DNA of 64,000 nt, from the NCBI GenBank assembly GCA_030280995.1, contig JASXTE010000017.1, positions 21,319,998-21,383,997 on the forward strand, read 5' to 3'. The notes beneath the pieces are model-generated. The model made no database searches. It had not been told where the DNA came from and was given only the letters and a program-made list of their open reading frames with translations. Shown piece after piece: positions 22,966 through 33,309 of the stretch; positions within the stretch are counted from its first letter, which is position 1; the number at the start of each line of letters is the position of its first letter. The stretch is from Hemileia vastatrix. Taxonomy: Eukaryota > Basidiomycota > Pucciniomycetes > Pucciniales > Zaghouaniaceae. The position numbers were made by a program, and so were the translations under genes.

Positions 22966-23543
22966 ATTTCTGGAATTGGGTGCTGATAGCTTTAGGAGGT
23001 TAAAATTTTAGGTGGTGATGATGCTAAAGAAAGCATAATGGTTAATTAGGTGAAATTTGTGGCGCTTTAACATGGTCTAAAGTTAAAATTATTATTGGAA
23101 GCCTGGCAAAAGTATTTTATGGGTTTGCTGTATAGCAAAGTTTGAAAATTGTGATGAAGGAATCAGAAGTTAGGATGGTAGTTGGATTTTAGGGAATGAT
23201 TTTTTTTAGTGCCTCATAGTTAGGCCATTTTTTTTGGTGTGAAGCTTGGAGGACCTTATGGCGAGATTGGAATCATAGAATTCGGCTCAGTGGGGGGCCC
23301 TATGAGGTTGGAATCAGGAGTATTCGGCTCATAGGAAGATCCACTCTCTCAATGCTGTGACAAGAAGGAAGACTGGTATATGGGAGTCTGAAGGGATTCA
23401 AACCTTGCTCTCAGTAGTGGAATCATCACAAGATTTATTTTATTTTATTTTATGTTATATCAAGCCAGAGAAGAAAGAAAACATCATTTATGTTGAAAGT
23501 TTAAGAAGACCAAGCAAAAACAAAATTTTATCAAGTTATACTG
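22966..23543. other. Spacer between hairpin array and antisense gene of B
   Basis: No supported gene. A direct repeat GGAATCATAGAATTCGGCTC / GGAATCAGGAGTATTCGGCTC lies near 23270-23330. The stretch is also present in E (48165-48750). It probably holds the 3' untranslated part of the antisense gene. Confidence 0.4.
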
Positions 23544-24236
23544 TTAGAAAAGATAATTTCTTTGAAATTGTTCAACATCATTATCAAAGCTTTGCATTAA
23601 AATTCTTCTTTTCATGAGGTCTTCATGGTTATTAGCTGGAGTTTCTTGAAAATAGGCCAGCATTTTTTGTTTCAACTCATTAGTAAAGTCAAGAAAAAGA
23701 TAGCGATGAAAATTTGGGTAATGATTGATATAGTCCGTCTTCACTCTACCAACATCATCAGTGTTGGTTATTTCGACAGCTAGAAGTTCAAATATGTTAT
23801 TAAGTCATAGGTTTAGTCAATTTTGATTAAAAGTTTTTTTTAGTAAGATAATTAGGGTCTTACATTTAGAGCCAGGAAACATAGTCTCAGCAAAGTTAGT
23901 TAGGGGTACTGGCATTATAGGATTAGGATCTTGTGAAGGCAAAATTAGGCCGGGATCCGTTGATGAAGATTGAACTTTTGAAGCTGTTTTTGTTCTTATT
24001 CGTTTTAAGAAGACAGGAATTTTGGATCGCTTTTTAGAAGTTGAGGGATCAGGGAGAGCTGCTGGTCCTAAATATACGTTTGTTTTAGAAGGAACTATTG
24101 GCCGGTTGCATTTGACTTTTTTCACATGGCATAAGTCGCAAGCTGTTCTGCCAGGAAGATTAGGGTTGGACATTAAACAAGGTACCTGGTATCGAGCGCA
24201 GAGTTCACATGGAGCGACAAGTTCTTTGGAAGACAT
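23544..24236 (-). CDS. Antisense Zn2Cys6-type protein of element B (2 exons, intact)
   Basis: Exon 1 is 24236-23864, the intron 23863-23780 (84 nt, GTAAGA...CTAG, phase 1) and exon 2 23779-23544; the product is 202 aa without stops. Cysteines C10, C13, C20, C33, C36 and C43 form C-x2-C-x6-C-x12-C-x2-C-x6-C. The second half (ACDLCHVKKVKCNRP) looks like the basic half of GAL4-type clusters. Next come a Pro/Ser linker with a basic STSKKRSK stretch and a C-terminal region (NELKQKMLAYFQETPA to VEQF) shared with D gene 1. It starts 124 bp from the 3' LTR, transcribed against gag-pol. It is more intact than the element's own gag and pol. A DNA-binding or regulatory role is inferred. Confidence 0.85.
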
Positions 24237-24349
24237 ATTGATGAAGATGAATTTTATAGTTGATTAAAGAAGATGGTGGTTGAAGGTTAAAGATGAATAA
24301 TGTGTTCGACCACTTATGCAAAGTTTTAAGAATGAGGACATTCTCGATT

Positions 24350-24359
24350 GGAGGGAGGA
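24350..24359 (+). other. Polypurine tract of element B
   Basis: GGAGGGAGGA directly before the 3' LTR start at 24360, identical to the D tract and inside a conserved CATTCTCGATT context also found in E. Confidence 0.85.
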
Positions 24360-25479
24360 TGTGGTAGCCTAAAGTTTAGTACGGCACCTAAGTATGTAAA
24401 TGGAGTTATTACGGTGTGCAGGATTGGAGTTATTATTTTTTATAAAAAGGGTTTTATTTAATTTATTGGAGTTTAAAATATGAAGAAATTGGTCACGAGC
24501 AAATGCCTACACAAATACAATTTATTTTACGGAGAAAACTTATTTTTACGGTTTGAAAATTTATAAGTATCAAGTCGAGTCACTCAAGAACCTTGGGAAA
24601 TTTTCCCAGAATTTTTACTATTTTTCTTATATTTTTAAATGAATTTTAAAGTTTTATAGAAATATTTACGTTTTCAAAAATTACTTAACTTTGATGAATT
24701 TTCACGGGGTAATTAGAGCTGCGCAGACTACGAAAATTAGTTTCGTAGGTAAAGGGGAAGTAGCTCTATTATGTGTAATTTTTCTAGATTTTTTATTATG
24801 GTTTTAAGGTTCTAAATTGAGTCCGGAAGTCCGGACGGACTCCGTTTCGACTCCGTACGGACTCCGTACGGACTCCGTACGGGCTCCGGATTGACTCTGG
24901 AAGAGCTCTGGAGGGGAAAACTTAGGCACGTGACTAGGAATACTTAAGCGCTTCTCAAACTCGAAATTGAGAGGGGGGACAAATCATACAGCTTAATCAT
25001 TAACCACCACAGTCTCATTTTTTATTACTCAACAAATTAAAATAACTTGTAATACCCTTATAACATTATTATTTTTACATAACATTTTAGAAATACAATT
25101 CAACAGTTTAAATAACACTTCATACAGGGTATCTTTAGAAAGGTCTTCATCTCTGGGACTTGATTATTGCTGTCTCATAAAAATTCAAAATATTATAAAA
25201 ACATAAAAGTCAATCTTTTCAGATCTTTCACTGGTACACCTTAATTGTTGTTATCAGTATTTCTTTATCAACAGCCACTTTCATCAAATCTCAATAAGCG
25301 TTAATTATTTTAGAGTTTCATTATTTTTATCAATCAGATCTAAGTAGATTGGTTAGCTTAGTGATTTAGAACACCTACTTTGTTATTTTTATTGGAAGGA
25401 CGGGGTTTTCAGCTAAATCCATATATCTCCTCCGGATTCTGCTTACAGCAAGGCGACTGTAAGAGTTTACCTTACCATA
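24360..25479 (+). repeat. 3' LTR of element B
   Basis: 1120 bp, TGTGGTA...ACCATA. Its CGG/CCG triplet array is at 24819-24900, one 11-bp unit shorter than in the 5' LTR. The D reading frame resumes right after the CCAG duplication at 25480-25483. Confidence 0.92.
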
Positions 25480-25922
25480 CCAGGTCTCCAGAACTTGGTC
25501 CATCCTCTCCCTCTCTATCTTCAGCTCTTTCCAGAAGATTCAGAAGCTCAGCTTCCCGCACTCTTCCCAAAAGACCAGCCTTAGCTTCTCAAGAAACTGC
25601 TTTCATCACTGATAAATTAGCTCCAAAAGCTTTGAAATCAACCCCTAGGCTTCTAAACCGCGTCCAGGCCGCCCGGCCGACATCAGGCGGCCTGCCCCCC
25701 TCACCAAACAGTGAAAATCAGGGCCAAAACCTCCAAAAACGGCTTGAAAACAGCCAAATTCATCCAGAAAATGACAACAACTCAACACAACTATCTCATA
25801 CTTCTCCCAGAGAAATGCAATCAACCCTTTCAAAGTCCAAAAGCGCCAAAATTTCCCAAATTTCTAAGAGACCTGCCAAAGGACCCCAGGAAGAAAACAT
25901 AACACCCAGCACTGCACCAAGA

Positions 25923-26696
25923 TGTCACTGGACGACCTACGCACAAGGTCGAGGATGTTCCTGTAAGTGAGATGAGGTATCTTAGAAACTTCTTCGAAGC
26001 ACAGAGGAATGATTCGAGGAAATGATTCGAAGGTTACTCGAAGTAATAGATATAGGTTCGAGGTTCGTTCGAGAAGAATTATAAACTAGTTCCAAGGTAA
26101 TGATAATTCTTAAAATCTCACGAAGGGTTGGAAACTCAATAATCAAAGATTTAGGATTTAGAAATGAATATTGAGAAAGTAAAAGAAAGATGCAATAACA
26201 ATGATTTTAACTTTTAAGGATTTTCCACTATTAATGTAAATATGATATTATAATTTAATTCTAAGGAATATCGAACCAAATACCCAACTCCTTTTATATC
26301 CTTTTTTCCTCCTCGCATTGACCTCCCTTCCATCGCAGCATTCCCATTCCATTGACTATAACTAAAATACACTTAGACCCTCTCCACTAAATATCCGTCC
26401 ATGCTCAATTTACCCCTTTTAATTAATTAACAAAACTTTAATGAAAAAACTACTACTATACTATTTCGTTGATCCTAGCGCTGTGCGTCGCTTATTGAAA
26501 AGGACTAAGGTACCCTATTGGGAGATTGACTAATTTAGATTTAGAGTTTAGGCTAGCGCAGTTAAATAGTAAGTACACAAAGGAAAATTGCAGTTGCTAT
26601 GGAGAATTGCTTTCTGCGCCTTGAGTATAGATTTAGGACTCGATATTATTGATTTATTGAGTTAATTTCGCCTCAAGTGTCACGTGGCGCGTGACA
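25923..26696 (-). repeat. 3' LTR of element C
   Basis: 774 bp, ending on the plus strand in GTCACGTGGCGCGTGACA, an imperfect palindrome. It is immediately followed by the promoter-like region of the antisense gene. No clear polypurine tract is visible beside it. Confidence 0.9.
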
Positions 26697-26706
26697 GATG
26701 CCCGGG

Positions 26707-26715
26707 TATAAAAAA
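26707..26715 (+). promoter_or_regulatory. TATA box of the element C antisense gene
   Basis: TATAAAAAA, 11 bp outside the LTR and 100 bp before the ATG at 26807. The sequence before it (GCCCGGG) is GC-rich. This matches the TATA box before the element A antisense gene, so these genes appear to have private promoters. Confidence 0.55.
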
Positions 26716-26806
26716 TGCGAACTCCGTTGAGCTTGAGCCATCTTCCCACACTAATTTCCCTTGTCTAATACTTTTTTTCCCTCACCTCTTAATTATTTAT
26801 TTTATA

Positions 26807-27396
26807 ATGAACTGCCCTACTCCCACACCCACGCCTCCACACCCTAAAGCAGATGGGTGAATAATCACACGACAGTTTTCACAGACTTGCATGGCTTGTG
26901 AAAGCATGGAATATTTCTGTGTCGAAAGTACGGCGACTCGAGGCCCTCGCCAGAAATGCCAGTTTTGCCGTTGGCGACGAGTGGCGTGCGATGCGTTGAC
27001 GAAGAACGCGGAAATCGAAAAACAATTTACAAAAACTAAGTTTTGGGTAGTTCTGAAGACCAAAGAGGTGGTCGAAGACATTTGGGATGTCTCGATCGAA
27101 GATGAACAATTGGTGGGGGAAAATGATAAGGAGTTGAACAATGAGATCTCAACCTGGGTAACCCAGGCCACGAGTTAGAAGCGAGGTGTCGAGGAAGAGG
27201 TTGATGAATTGGTGGAGGAGGATGAGGATGAAGTCTCTGTTCCAGGGCGGGCACCCAAGAAACGACGGGTGGTCATCGAGGACGATGAGGAAGAGAGAGA
27301 GGTAGAGGTCGAAGTGGCGCCCAGGTTATTTCTAGAGCCTGACCCCATCTTCGAGGTAAGTTTTATTTGTTTGTTTTAAGGATGAAGTTACTGATG

Positions 27397-27431
<35 letters not shown>

Positions 27432-27574
27432 CATCGAATAACCTTGAAGAGCCGTTTGCGGAGCCTGCACTGGTTATACCAACTGAGGCAAACCCTCCAG
27501 CCACGGAAGTAGTTGAAGAGCCCGAAGACACCCTGGACCAGGTGTGGTTGAAGAAACCTCGTCAAGGTCGATGA
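26807..27574 (+). pseudogene. Antisense Zn2Cys6-type gene of element C (2 exons, two stops)
   Basis: One frame of 230 codons: exon 1 is 26807-27355, the intron 27356-27430 (GTAAGT, a run of about 30 T, TAG; phase 0) and exon 2 27431-27574. Stops TGA 26858 and TAG 27176 lie in frame. The cluster starting at codon 26888 reads C-x2-C-x6-C-x12-C-x2-C-x6-C, with the basic half second (KCQFCRWRRVAC). A long acidic segment follows, broken by a PKKRRV nuclear-localisation-like motif at about 27253-27270. This acidic plus NLS design resembles a transcriptional activator. The intron phase and C-terminus differ from the A/B/D proteins, suggesting a distinct lineage. Confidence 0.65.
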
Positions 27575-28690
27575 GTAAGGTTCGCGGAAGAACTATGTGG
27601 GGAGGTCGACACTATTATTGACGCTGCTTCCTTTGACGTGGCAGAGGAGCTATTGGAGATGGGAGAGGTGGTTCAGGTAGGAGAGGAGGAGGTATTTGAG
27701 AAATGCAGGAAGAAAATAAGGGTAGTTTTGGAGAAAATGAAAAGATTGGTTTGAGAGAAGTTAAAAGAAAAGATTTGAAAAGAAAAGGAGATGTAAAGAA
27801 GTAGAGAAAAAAATTGTATTTTAATTTTATTTTATTTTTATTTTATTTTATTATTAGTATTATTTTTTTTCATTGTAGGTGAATGTTGTTAATTTTATAA
27901 GATTTGAGAGAGAGAGAAAAAGAAGTTTTAAATAAAAAATTTTAGAATTTGAAAGAGGAATTTTAAAGAAAGGAAAAAAGGTTGTTTTAATTGAAGGAAG
28001 TTTTAGTGTTTTTTTTTTTTAAAAAGAAAAATTTTTATATAAGAAAAGAGAGAGAAAAAAGAAACGGTTTTGTGATTGAGATGAATTTGTTAAATTGAGG
28101 ATTTTGAAATTTTTTTTTTTTTTTTTTTTTAAGAAATTTTAGTTGAAAAGAGAGGAAGAAGAAAGAAAAGAAAAAAAAACAGAATTTAGAATTTAAGAGG
28201 GTTTGAAAAGAAGAATTATTTGTTTCGAAGAATTATTATAGGGAGATTTAGAGGTTGAAGTTAAGTTCGAGGAAATGGTCGTGTCGTACAAGATTTGATT
28301 ATTCGAAGGAAAGAAAGTTTTTTTTAAAAGAGAGAATAAATTTTTTGGAAGAGAAGTTTTTTAAAGAGAATTTTAAATTTAAGAAAAGAATGTATTTAAA
28401 GAATTGAAAAGAAAAGAAAGAAAATATTTAGAGAGATTTATTTTTTTATTTTATTATTTATGTTTTATTCTATTTATTTTATTTTATTTAATTTTAATTT
28501 TGATTTTATTTTATTTTATTTTATTGTATTTAATTTTAATTTTGATTTTAATTTCAGTTGGTTTTGGAGGAAATTTTATAGAAAGAAAAGAAGAGAGAAA
28601 GAAGAAAACAAGGCTAAAAAAAAATTTAAGAGGTGTTTTAGATTTTAAAGAAAGAAAGAAAAAGAGAAGAAAATTTTAAATAAAGAAATT
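27575..28690. other. Purine-rich spacer of element C
   Basis: No credible gene; open frames here are low-complexity Lys/Glu or Phe/Leu/Ile runs. The plus strand is dominated by A and G, with homopolymer T runs near 28100 and TTTTATTT stretches near 28440-28550. It separates the convergent antisense gene from the end of pol. Confidence 0.6.
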
Positions 28691-31600
28691 TTAAGGTTTT
28701 GGTTTTAAAGGATATTTCGAATAAAAAGATTTTAGGAGTTCAGGAGCGTTAGAAACATTGATGGCTGGTTCCCAGGATGTTTTGTCTGAGTCATTGAGGA
28801 AGCCTTCCCATTCCACGAGGTATTGAAGTTTCCCCTTGTGTATTCTTGAATCAAGGATACGACTTACTTCCCACTCTAGACGATCTTCTACTTCGACCGG
28901 TTCCAGAGGGGGTTGGATCTTGCCCGGGTATATTTCTCGAGCCAGTTCCAGGAGAGATACATGGAAAACAGGGTGAATCGCCTGCCATTTAGGAGGTAAC
29001 TTGAGTCGAAATGCAGTTTTAGAGACTTCAGAGTCAATTTTGAATGGTCCCAAGCGCTTTTCAGCCAGTTTCTTTGATGGTCTTGTTGTTCGGATGTTTC
29101 GTGCATCGAGCCATACTTTGTCGCCTGGTTTAAAGGAAGGAGCAGATTGTCGATGTTTGTCAGCCTGTTCCTTGTATCTTTGAATCGCTGATTACAAATT
29201 TGTTTTAAGTTCTTCTTGGAGTCGTGATATAGTTCGAAGATAGTGTTCCGCAGGATGATTAGTTCCTACATGGATTGAGTTGAATCGAGGATGTCGTCCA
29301 TAAATGGTTTCAAAGGGAGATTGTCGTGTCGAAGAATGAGTCGAGTTATTATAAGCAAATTCGGCCAATGGTAGCCATGTGGTCCAATCGTCTTGTTGGT
29401 AACTGACATACATTCGAAGATATTGTTCGAGGATTTGGTTAACTCTTTCTGTTTGCCCATCAGTTTCAGGATGATAGGCCGTGGAGAGATTCCTCGTGAT
29501 ATTGAGTTGTCGACACAGTTGGGTCCAGAATGTGAATACAAACAATGAGCCTCTATCTGAAATAATATCATTTGGTAAGCCGTGTTTAGAAAATACATAT
29601 TCTAGAAACAATTTTGACAAATCTTCTGCTGTAGCAGTAGTAGTGGTTTTAATAAAAATAGACATTTTTGAGAATCTATCTACTATTACTAATATAGCAT
29701 CAAAATCATTAGAAATAGGAAGTTGAGAAATGAAATACATCGATAAAGATTCCCAAGGTTTAGAGGGAATAGGAAGTGGTTGAAGCAACCCATGCTTCCG
29801 GTGACGGGGAGCCTTATTCCTATTACATTCGTAACAAGCTTTTATATAGGCCTTGATTTCCTTGGTCATACCTGGCCAGAAGAAATCCCTCACTATTAAC
29901 TGGTAGGTTTTATCAACCCCAAAATGACCAGCTAACGGAAAATCATGTTGACTGTTGAAAATCCATAATTTTATCTCATTGTTGTCGGGTATGACTACTC
30001 TACCTTCGAAGACTAATAGACCTGATTCAATACTAAATCTTTTGGCCCCTTGCTTCGAGAGTATTTTGTCTTTTAACCCTAAACAATAATCATCCTTTGA
30101 CTGAGCTTGGAGGATGTTGGATAGTGGATTTCGAAAAGATTGAATTGTCATCGAATTAAGTTGATGAGTCGTCAACATTGATTCATTGAAGATTGATTGC
30201 ACATTTGCTGGTTTCTTGTTAGCAAATGCGTCCCCCCGCTGTGGGTAAATGTCGTCCCGACGTGACAAGATATCTGGGACAATGCAGTTTTTTCCTGGGC
30301 GATAGGAAATAGAGAAAGAAAATTCAGACAAAAATTCAGCCCACCTGGCTTGACGCCTGGTTAACACTTTAGAAGACATGAAGTATTTCAAAGCATTATG
30401 ATCTGTTAAAATTTGGAAAGGACTATCTAGGCTGAGAAGAAAAGAACGCCATTTTTTAAGACAATGGATAATAGCTAAAAGCTCTTTGTCATGAATTTCA
30501 TAATTTAATTCCGCGGCTATGAGTTTGCGTGACTCAAAAGCAACAGGATGAAACAAATTTGTTTCAGGATTTAATTGGGAGATGACCCCTGCAATAGCAT
30601 AATCGCTCGCATCTGTCTCAACTATTGTCGAGGCAGAAGGGTCAAAATGCCAAAGAATTGGGGCTGTGGTGAACGCCGTTTTTAGTGCTTCGAATTCCTT
30701 TCGTGCTGTAGAAGTAAAAACAAAAGGAATATCTTTTCTAAGAAGAGAAGTAAGATTGGAAATAGTTTTAGAGTAATCTTCAATAAATCTTCTATAGAAG
30801 TTTGCAAAACCCAAAAATCCTTGCAGTGATTTAGTGTTTTTGGGCTCAGGCCATTCCAGTATTTTTTGGATTTTTTTATCATCCATGACTAAACCGTCAG
30901 TGGACAACGTAAAACCCAAAAAATCAATTGATTTGAGGTGGAATTCGCATTTATTATGCTTGGCGTAGAGACCATGATCTTGAAGACGATTTAGGACCTG
31001 TCGAACATGATGAATACTTTCATCCAGTGTTTTCGAGAATATTAAAATATCATCTAAATAGACGACTACAAATTGTTCAACAACATCCTAAAAGATATCA
31101 TTAACAAAAGTTTGAAAAGTTGAAGGTGCGTTACATAATCCAAAAGGCATAACTAAATATTCAAAACTACCAAATCTAGTGTGCATTGCAGTCAGTGGTT
31201 CATGACCTTCCGCAATGCGAATAAGATTGTAAGCGCCTCTAAGATCAATTTTAGAAAAGAAATTAGCACCATTGAAAAGGGTAAGAAGTAATGAAATAGG
31301 AGGAACAGGATATGCATTTTTCTTCGTGAATGTGTTGAGCTTTCTATAGTCAACACACAACCTAAGACTACCGTCCTTCTTTTTTATAAAGAGGACAGGA
31401 GAGCCGGTTGGAGATTTACTGGCTCTGATGAAACCTTTGGCTACATTCTCTGCAATGTAGTCTCGAAGAACTTGAGATTCGTCCTTCGATAAAGAATAGA
31501 CAGGACCTGCCGGAGGTACTGGGCCTATTAACTCTATTTGATGGTCGTAGGGTTGATGAGGTGGTAACTTATCGGCCTTGCGGATTGAGAAAACATCAAG

Positions 31601-32323
31601 GAAATCGTGGTAGATTTCCGGTAGAGTTGATTTGATGGCTTCAACGTTTATTTGGTCGTCCTCTTCATCTTCGAGAGAATCTGTCGAGGGGATACCTGTA
31701 TTGAGAGAGCATAATTCGATTACTTCAAGGCAATTTAAATCCTCTTCGAGTGAAGTCATCAAGCTAGAAGGGTTAGCCAATTGCTCATTAAAAGAAGGTA
31801 CAGATGCTTGCAAGTCATCTGGCTGAGACTTGTCCTCTAGCAGGACGTTGTCAGGCGGTTTGTTTAACTCCCTATTGACCTGCATTGAAGAATCAGAAAT
31901 ATACTTAGAGCGTGGGGTGATCAATCCCCTAGTCCAATCAATTTCGGGATTCCAATTCGTTAAAAAGTCATGGCCAAGAATGGTATTGTCCATCTTTGGG
32001 GCTTCCAAGACTGATAATTCCCACTCAAAGGGGGGCAAATTCGGAAAGTTGAAAACCCATAAAACCTTCTTACTTACCCAATATTTGGGTTCCTCTTATT
32101 CGACCAAATAGATGGGAGTTGGATCGATATCTGTAAATGTTAGTTGAAGCTTCTCGTCAAAAGATAAACTAACAAAAGAAATTGAAGCTCCAGAGTCTAT
32201 AAGACACCTGAAGGGTATATCCTCCTTAAAAAGAATGAATCTCAAGCGGTTTAAGGCAACTCCAGTCCTTAAGACATGGAGGTTCTGTGCACAGGGAGAG
32301 ATAAGATAGTTTGCTTTGCACAC
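28691..32323 (-). pseudogene. pol: Element C protease-RT-RNase H-integrase-chromodomain polyprotein
   Basis: A single minus-strand frame with stops at about 32096 (TAA), 31088 (TAG) and 29192 (TAA). The protease active site is D-S-G (LIDSGASISFVS). RT carries KKDGSLRLCVDYRKLN, FGLCNAPSTFQ and YLDD at 31049-31060. RNase H shows ETDASDYAIAGV. Integrase has an HHCC domain (GHFGVDKTY to CYECNR), ISDRG and ETDGQTERVNQ, but the first catalytic Asp is Tyr (SMYFISQLP). GPFKI and then a C-terminal chromodomain (EWEVSRILDSR, LQYLVEWEGF, SWEPAINV) place it among chromoviruses. Confidence 0.9.
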
Positions 32324-32337
32324 AAGTAAACTATCTA

Positions 32338-32487
32338 CTAGTTTTTTGACTTCGAACTAGTACCTTCTCTTTCCTTCAACTTTACACAGTCTTCCAACTT
32401 GTGCTTACCCCCACAATACATACATAACCCATTATCTGCTCGTCTCTTTCTCTCAGCTTCTTTAAGTTCCCCTTTAGGATCCACTAC
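32338..32487 (-). pseudogene. gag: Element C gag remnant with zinc knuckle
   Basis: Only the gag C-terminus survives: C-x2-C-x3-H-x4-C (CMYCGGKHKLEDC), one residue shorter than a standard knuckle, with a Lys/Glu-rich flank. The frame is shifted relative to the protease frame. Upstream gag sequence is replaced by a 44-bp integrase-derived patch at 32488-32531. Confidence 0.7.
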
Positions 32488-32531
32488 TCTTGGAGTCGTG
32501 ATATGGTTCAAAGATAATGTTCCGCAGGATG
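32488..32531 (-). repeat. 44-bp integrase-derived patch at the gag deletion junction
   Basis: 41 of 44 bases match 29214-29257, inside the integrase C-terminal coding region, in the same orientation. It joins the LTR through only four bases (TGGC on the minus strand), which may be the first bases of the lost PBS. Confidence 0.75.
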
Positions 32532-32535
32532 GCCA

Positions 32536-33309
32536 TGTCACCGGACGACCTACGCATAAGGTCAAGGATGTTCCTGTAAGTGAGATGAGGTATTTTAGAA
32601 ACTTCTTCGAAGCACAGAGGAATGATTCGAGGAAATGATTCGAAGGTTACTCGAAGTAATAGCTATAGGTTCGAGGTTCGTTCGAGAAGAATTATAAACT
32701 AGTTCCAAGGTAATGATAATTCTTAAAATCTCACGAAGGGTTGGAAACTCAATAATCAAAGATTTAGGATTTAGAAATGAATATTTAGAAAGTAAAAGAA
32801 AGATGCAATAACAGAGATTTTAACTTTTAAGGATTTTCCACTATTAATGTAAATATGATATTATAATTTAATTCTAAGGAATATCGAACCAAATACCCAA
32901 CTCCTTTTATATCCTTTGTTCCTCCTCGCATTGACCTCCCTTCCATCGCAGCATTCCCATTCCATTGACTATTACTAAAATACACTTAGACCCTCTCCAC
33001 TAAATATCCATCCATGCTCAATTTACCCCTTTTAATTAATTAACAAAACTTTAATGAAAAAACTACTACTATACTATTTCGTTGATCCTAGCGCTGTGCG
33101 TCGCTTATTGAAAAGGACTAAGGTACCCTATTGGGAGATTGACTAATTTAGATTTAGAGTTTAGGCTAGCGCAGTTAAATAGTAAGTACACAAAGGAAAA
33201 TTGCAGTTGCTATGGAGAATTGCTTTCTGCGCTTCGAGTATAGATTTAGGACTCGATATTATTGATTTATTGAGTTAATTTTGCCTCGAGTGTCACGTGG
33301 CGCGTGGCA
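32536..33309 (-). repeat. 5' LTR of element C
   Basis: 774 bp, same length as the 3' LTR. Its inner edge abuts the patch instead of a normal PBS, so this copy could not prime reverse transcription again. Confidence 0.9.

Larger units (their letters stand above)
12344..25479 (+). mobile_element. Element B: full-length Ty3/Gypsy retrotransposon inserted in D antisense gene 2
   Basis: Both LTRs start TGTGGTA and end ACCATA, with flanking CCAG at 12340-12343 and 25480-25483 (4-bp TSD; the shared TA just before would also allow a 6-bp reading). Order is LTR, PBS, gag, protease, -1 shift, pol (RT, RNase H, integrase), structured spacer with a microsatellite, antisense Zn2Cys6 gene, PPT, LTR. The LTRs differ by roughly ten substitutions and one 11-bp unit, so the insertion is fairly young. 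Even so, gag, protease and pol carry disabling changes. Confidence 0.92.
25923..33309 (-). mobile_element. Element C: chromovirus-type Ty3/Gypsy element, internally deleted
   Basis: LTRs of 774 bp start TGTCAC and end GTGACA or GTGGCA, with a perfect 5-bp duplication CAAGA at 25918-25922 and 33310-33314. The LTRs differ at roughly 2 percent of sites. Minus-strand order is LTR, gag remnant, protease, RT, RNase H, integrase, chromodomain, purine-rich spacer, antisense Zn2Cys6 gene, LTR. PBS, leader and most of gag are missing. Confidence 0.9.

Noticed and set aside
12344..25479. Repeat-induced point mutation as the cause of the stops
   Set aside because: Some stops need other changes (Glu to TAG is G to T, Ser TCA to TAA is C to A), and the LTR pair differs by only about ten scattered substitutions, far below typical RIP.
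28404..28679. Open frame of 91 codons rich in Phe, Leu, Ile and Lys
   Set aside because: Low-complexity TTTTATTT and GAAAGAAA translation. No start context or homologue, and both alternative frames are open for the same reason.
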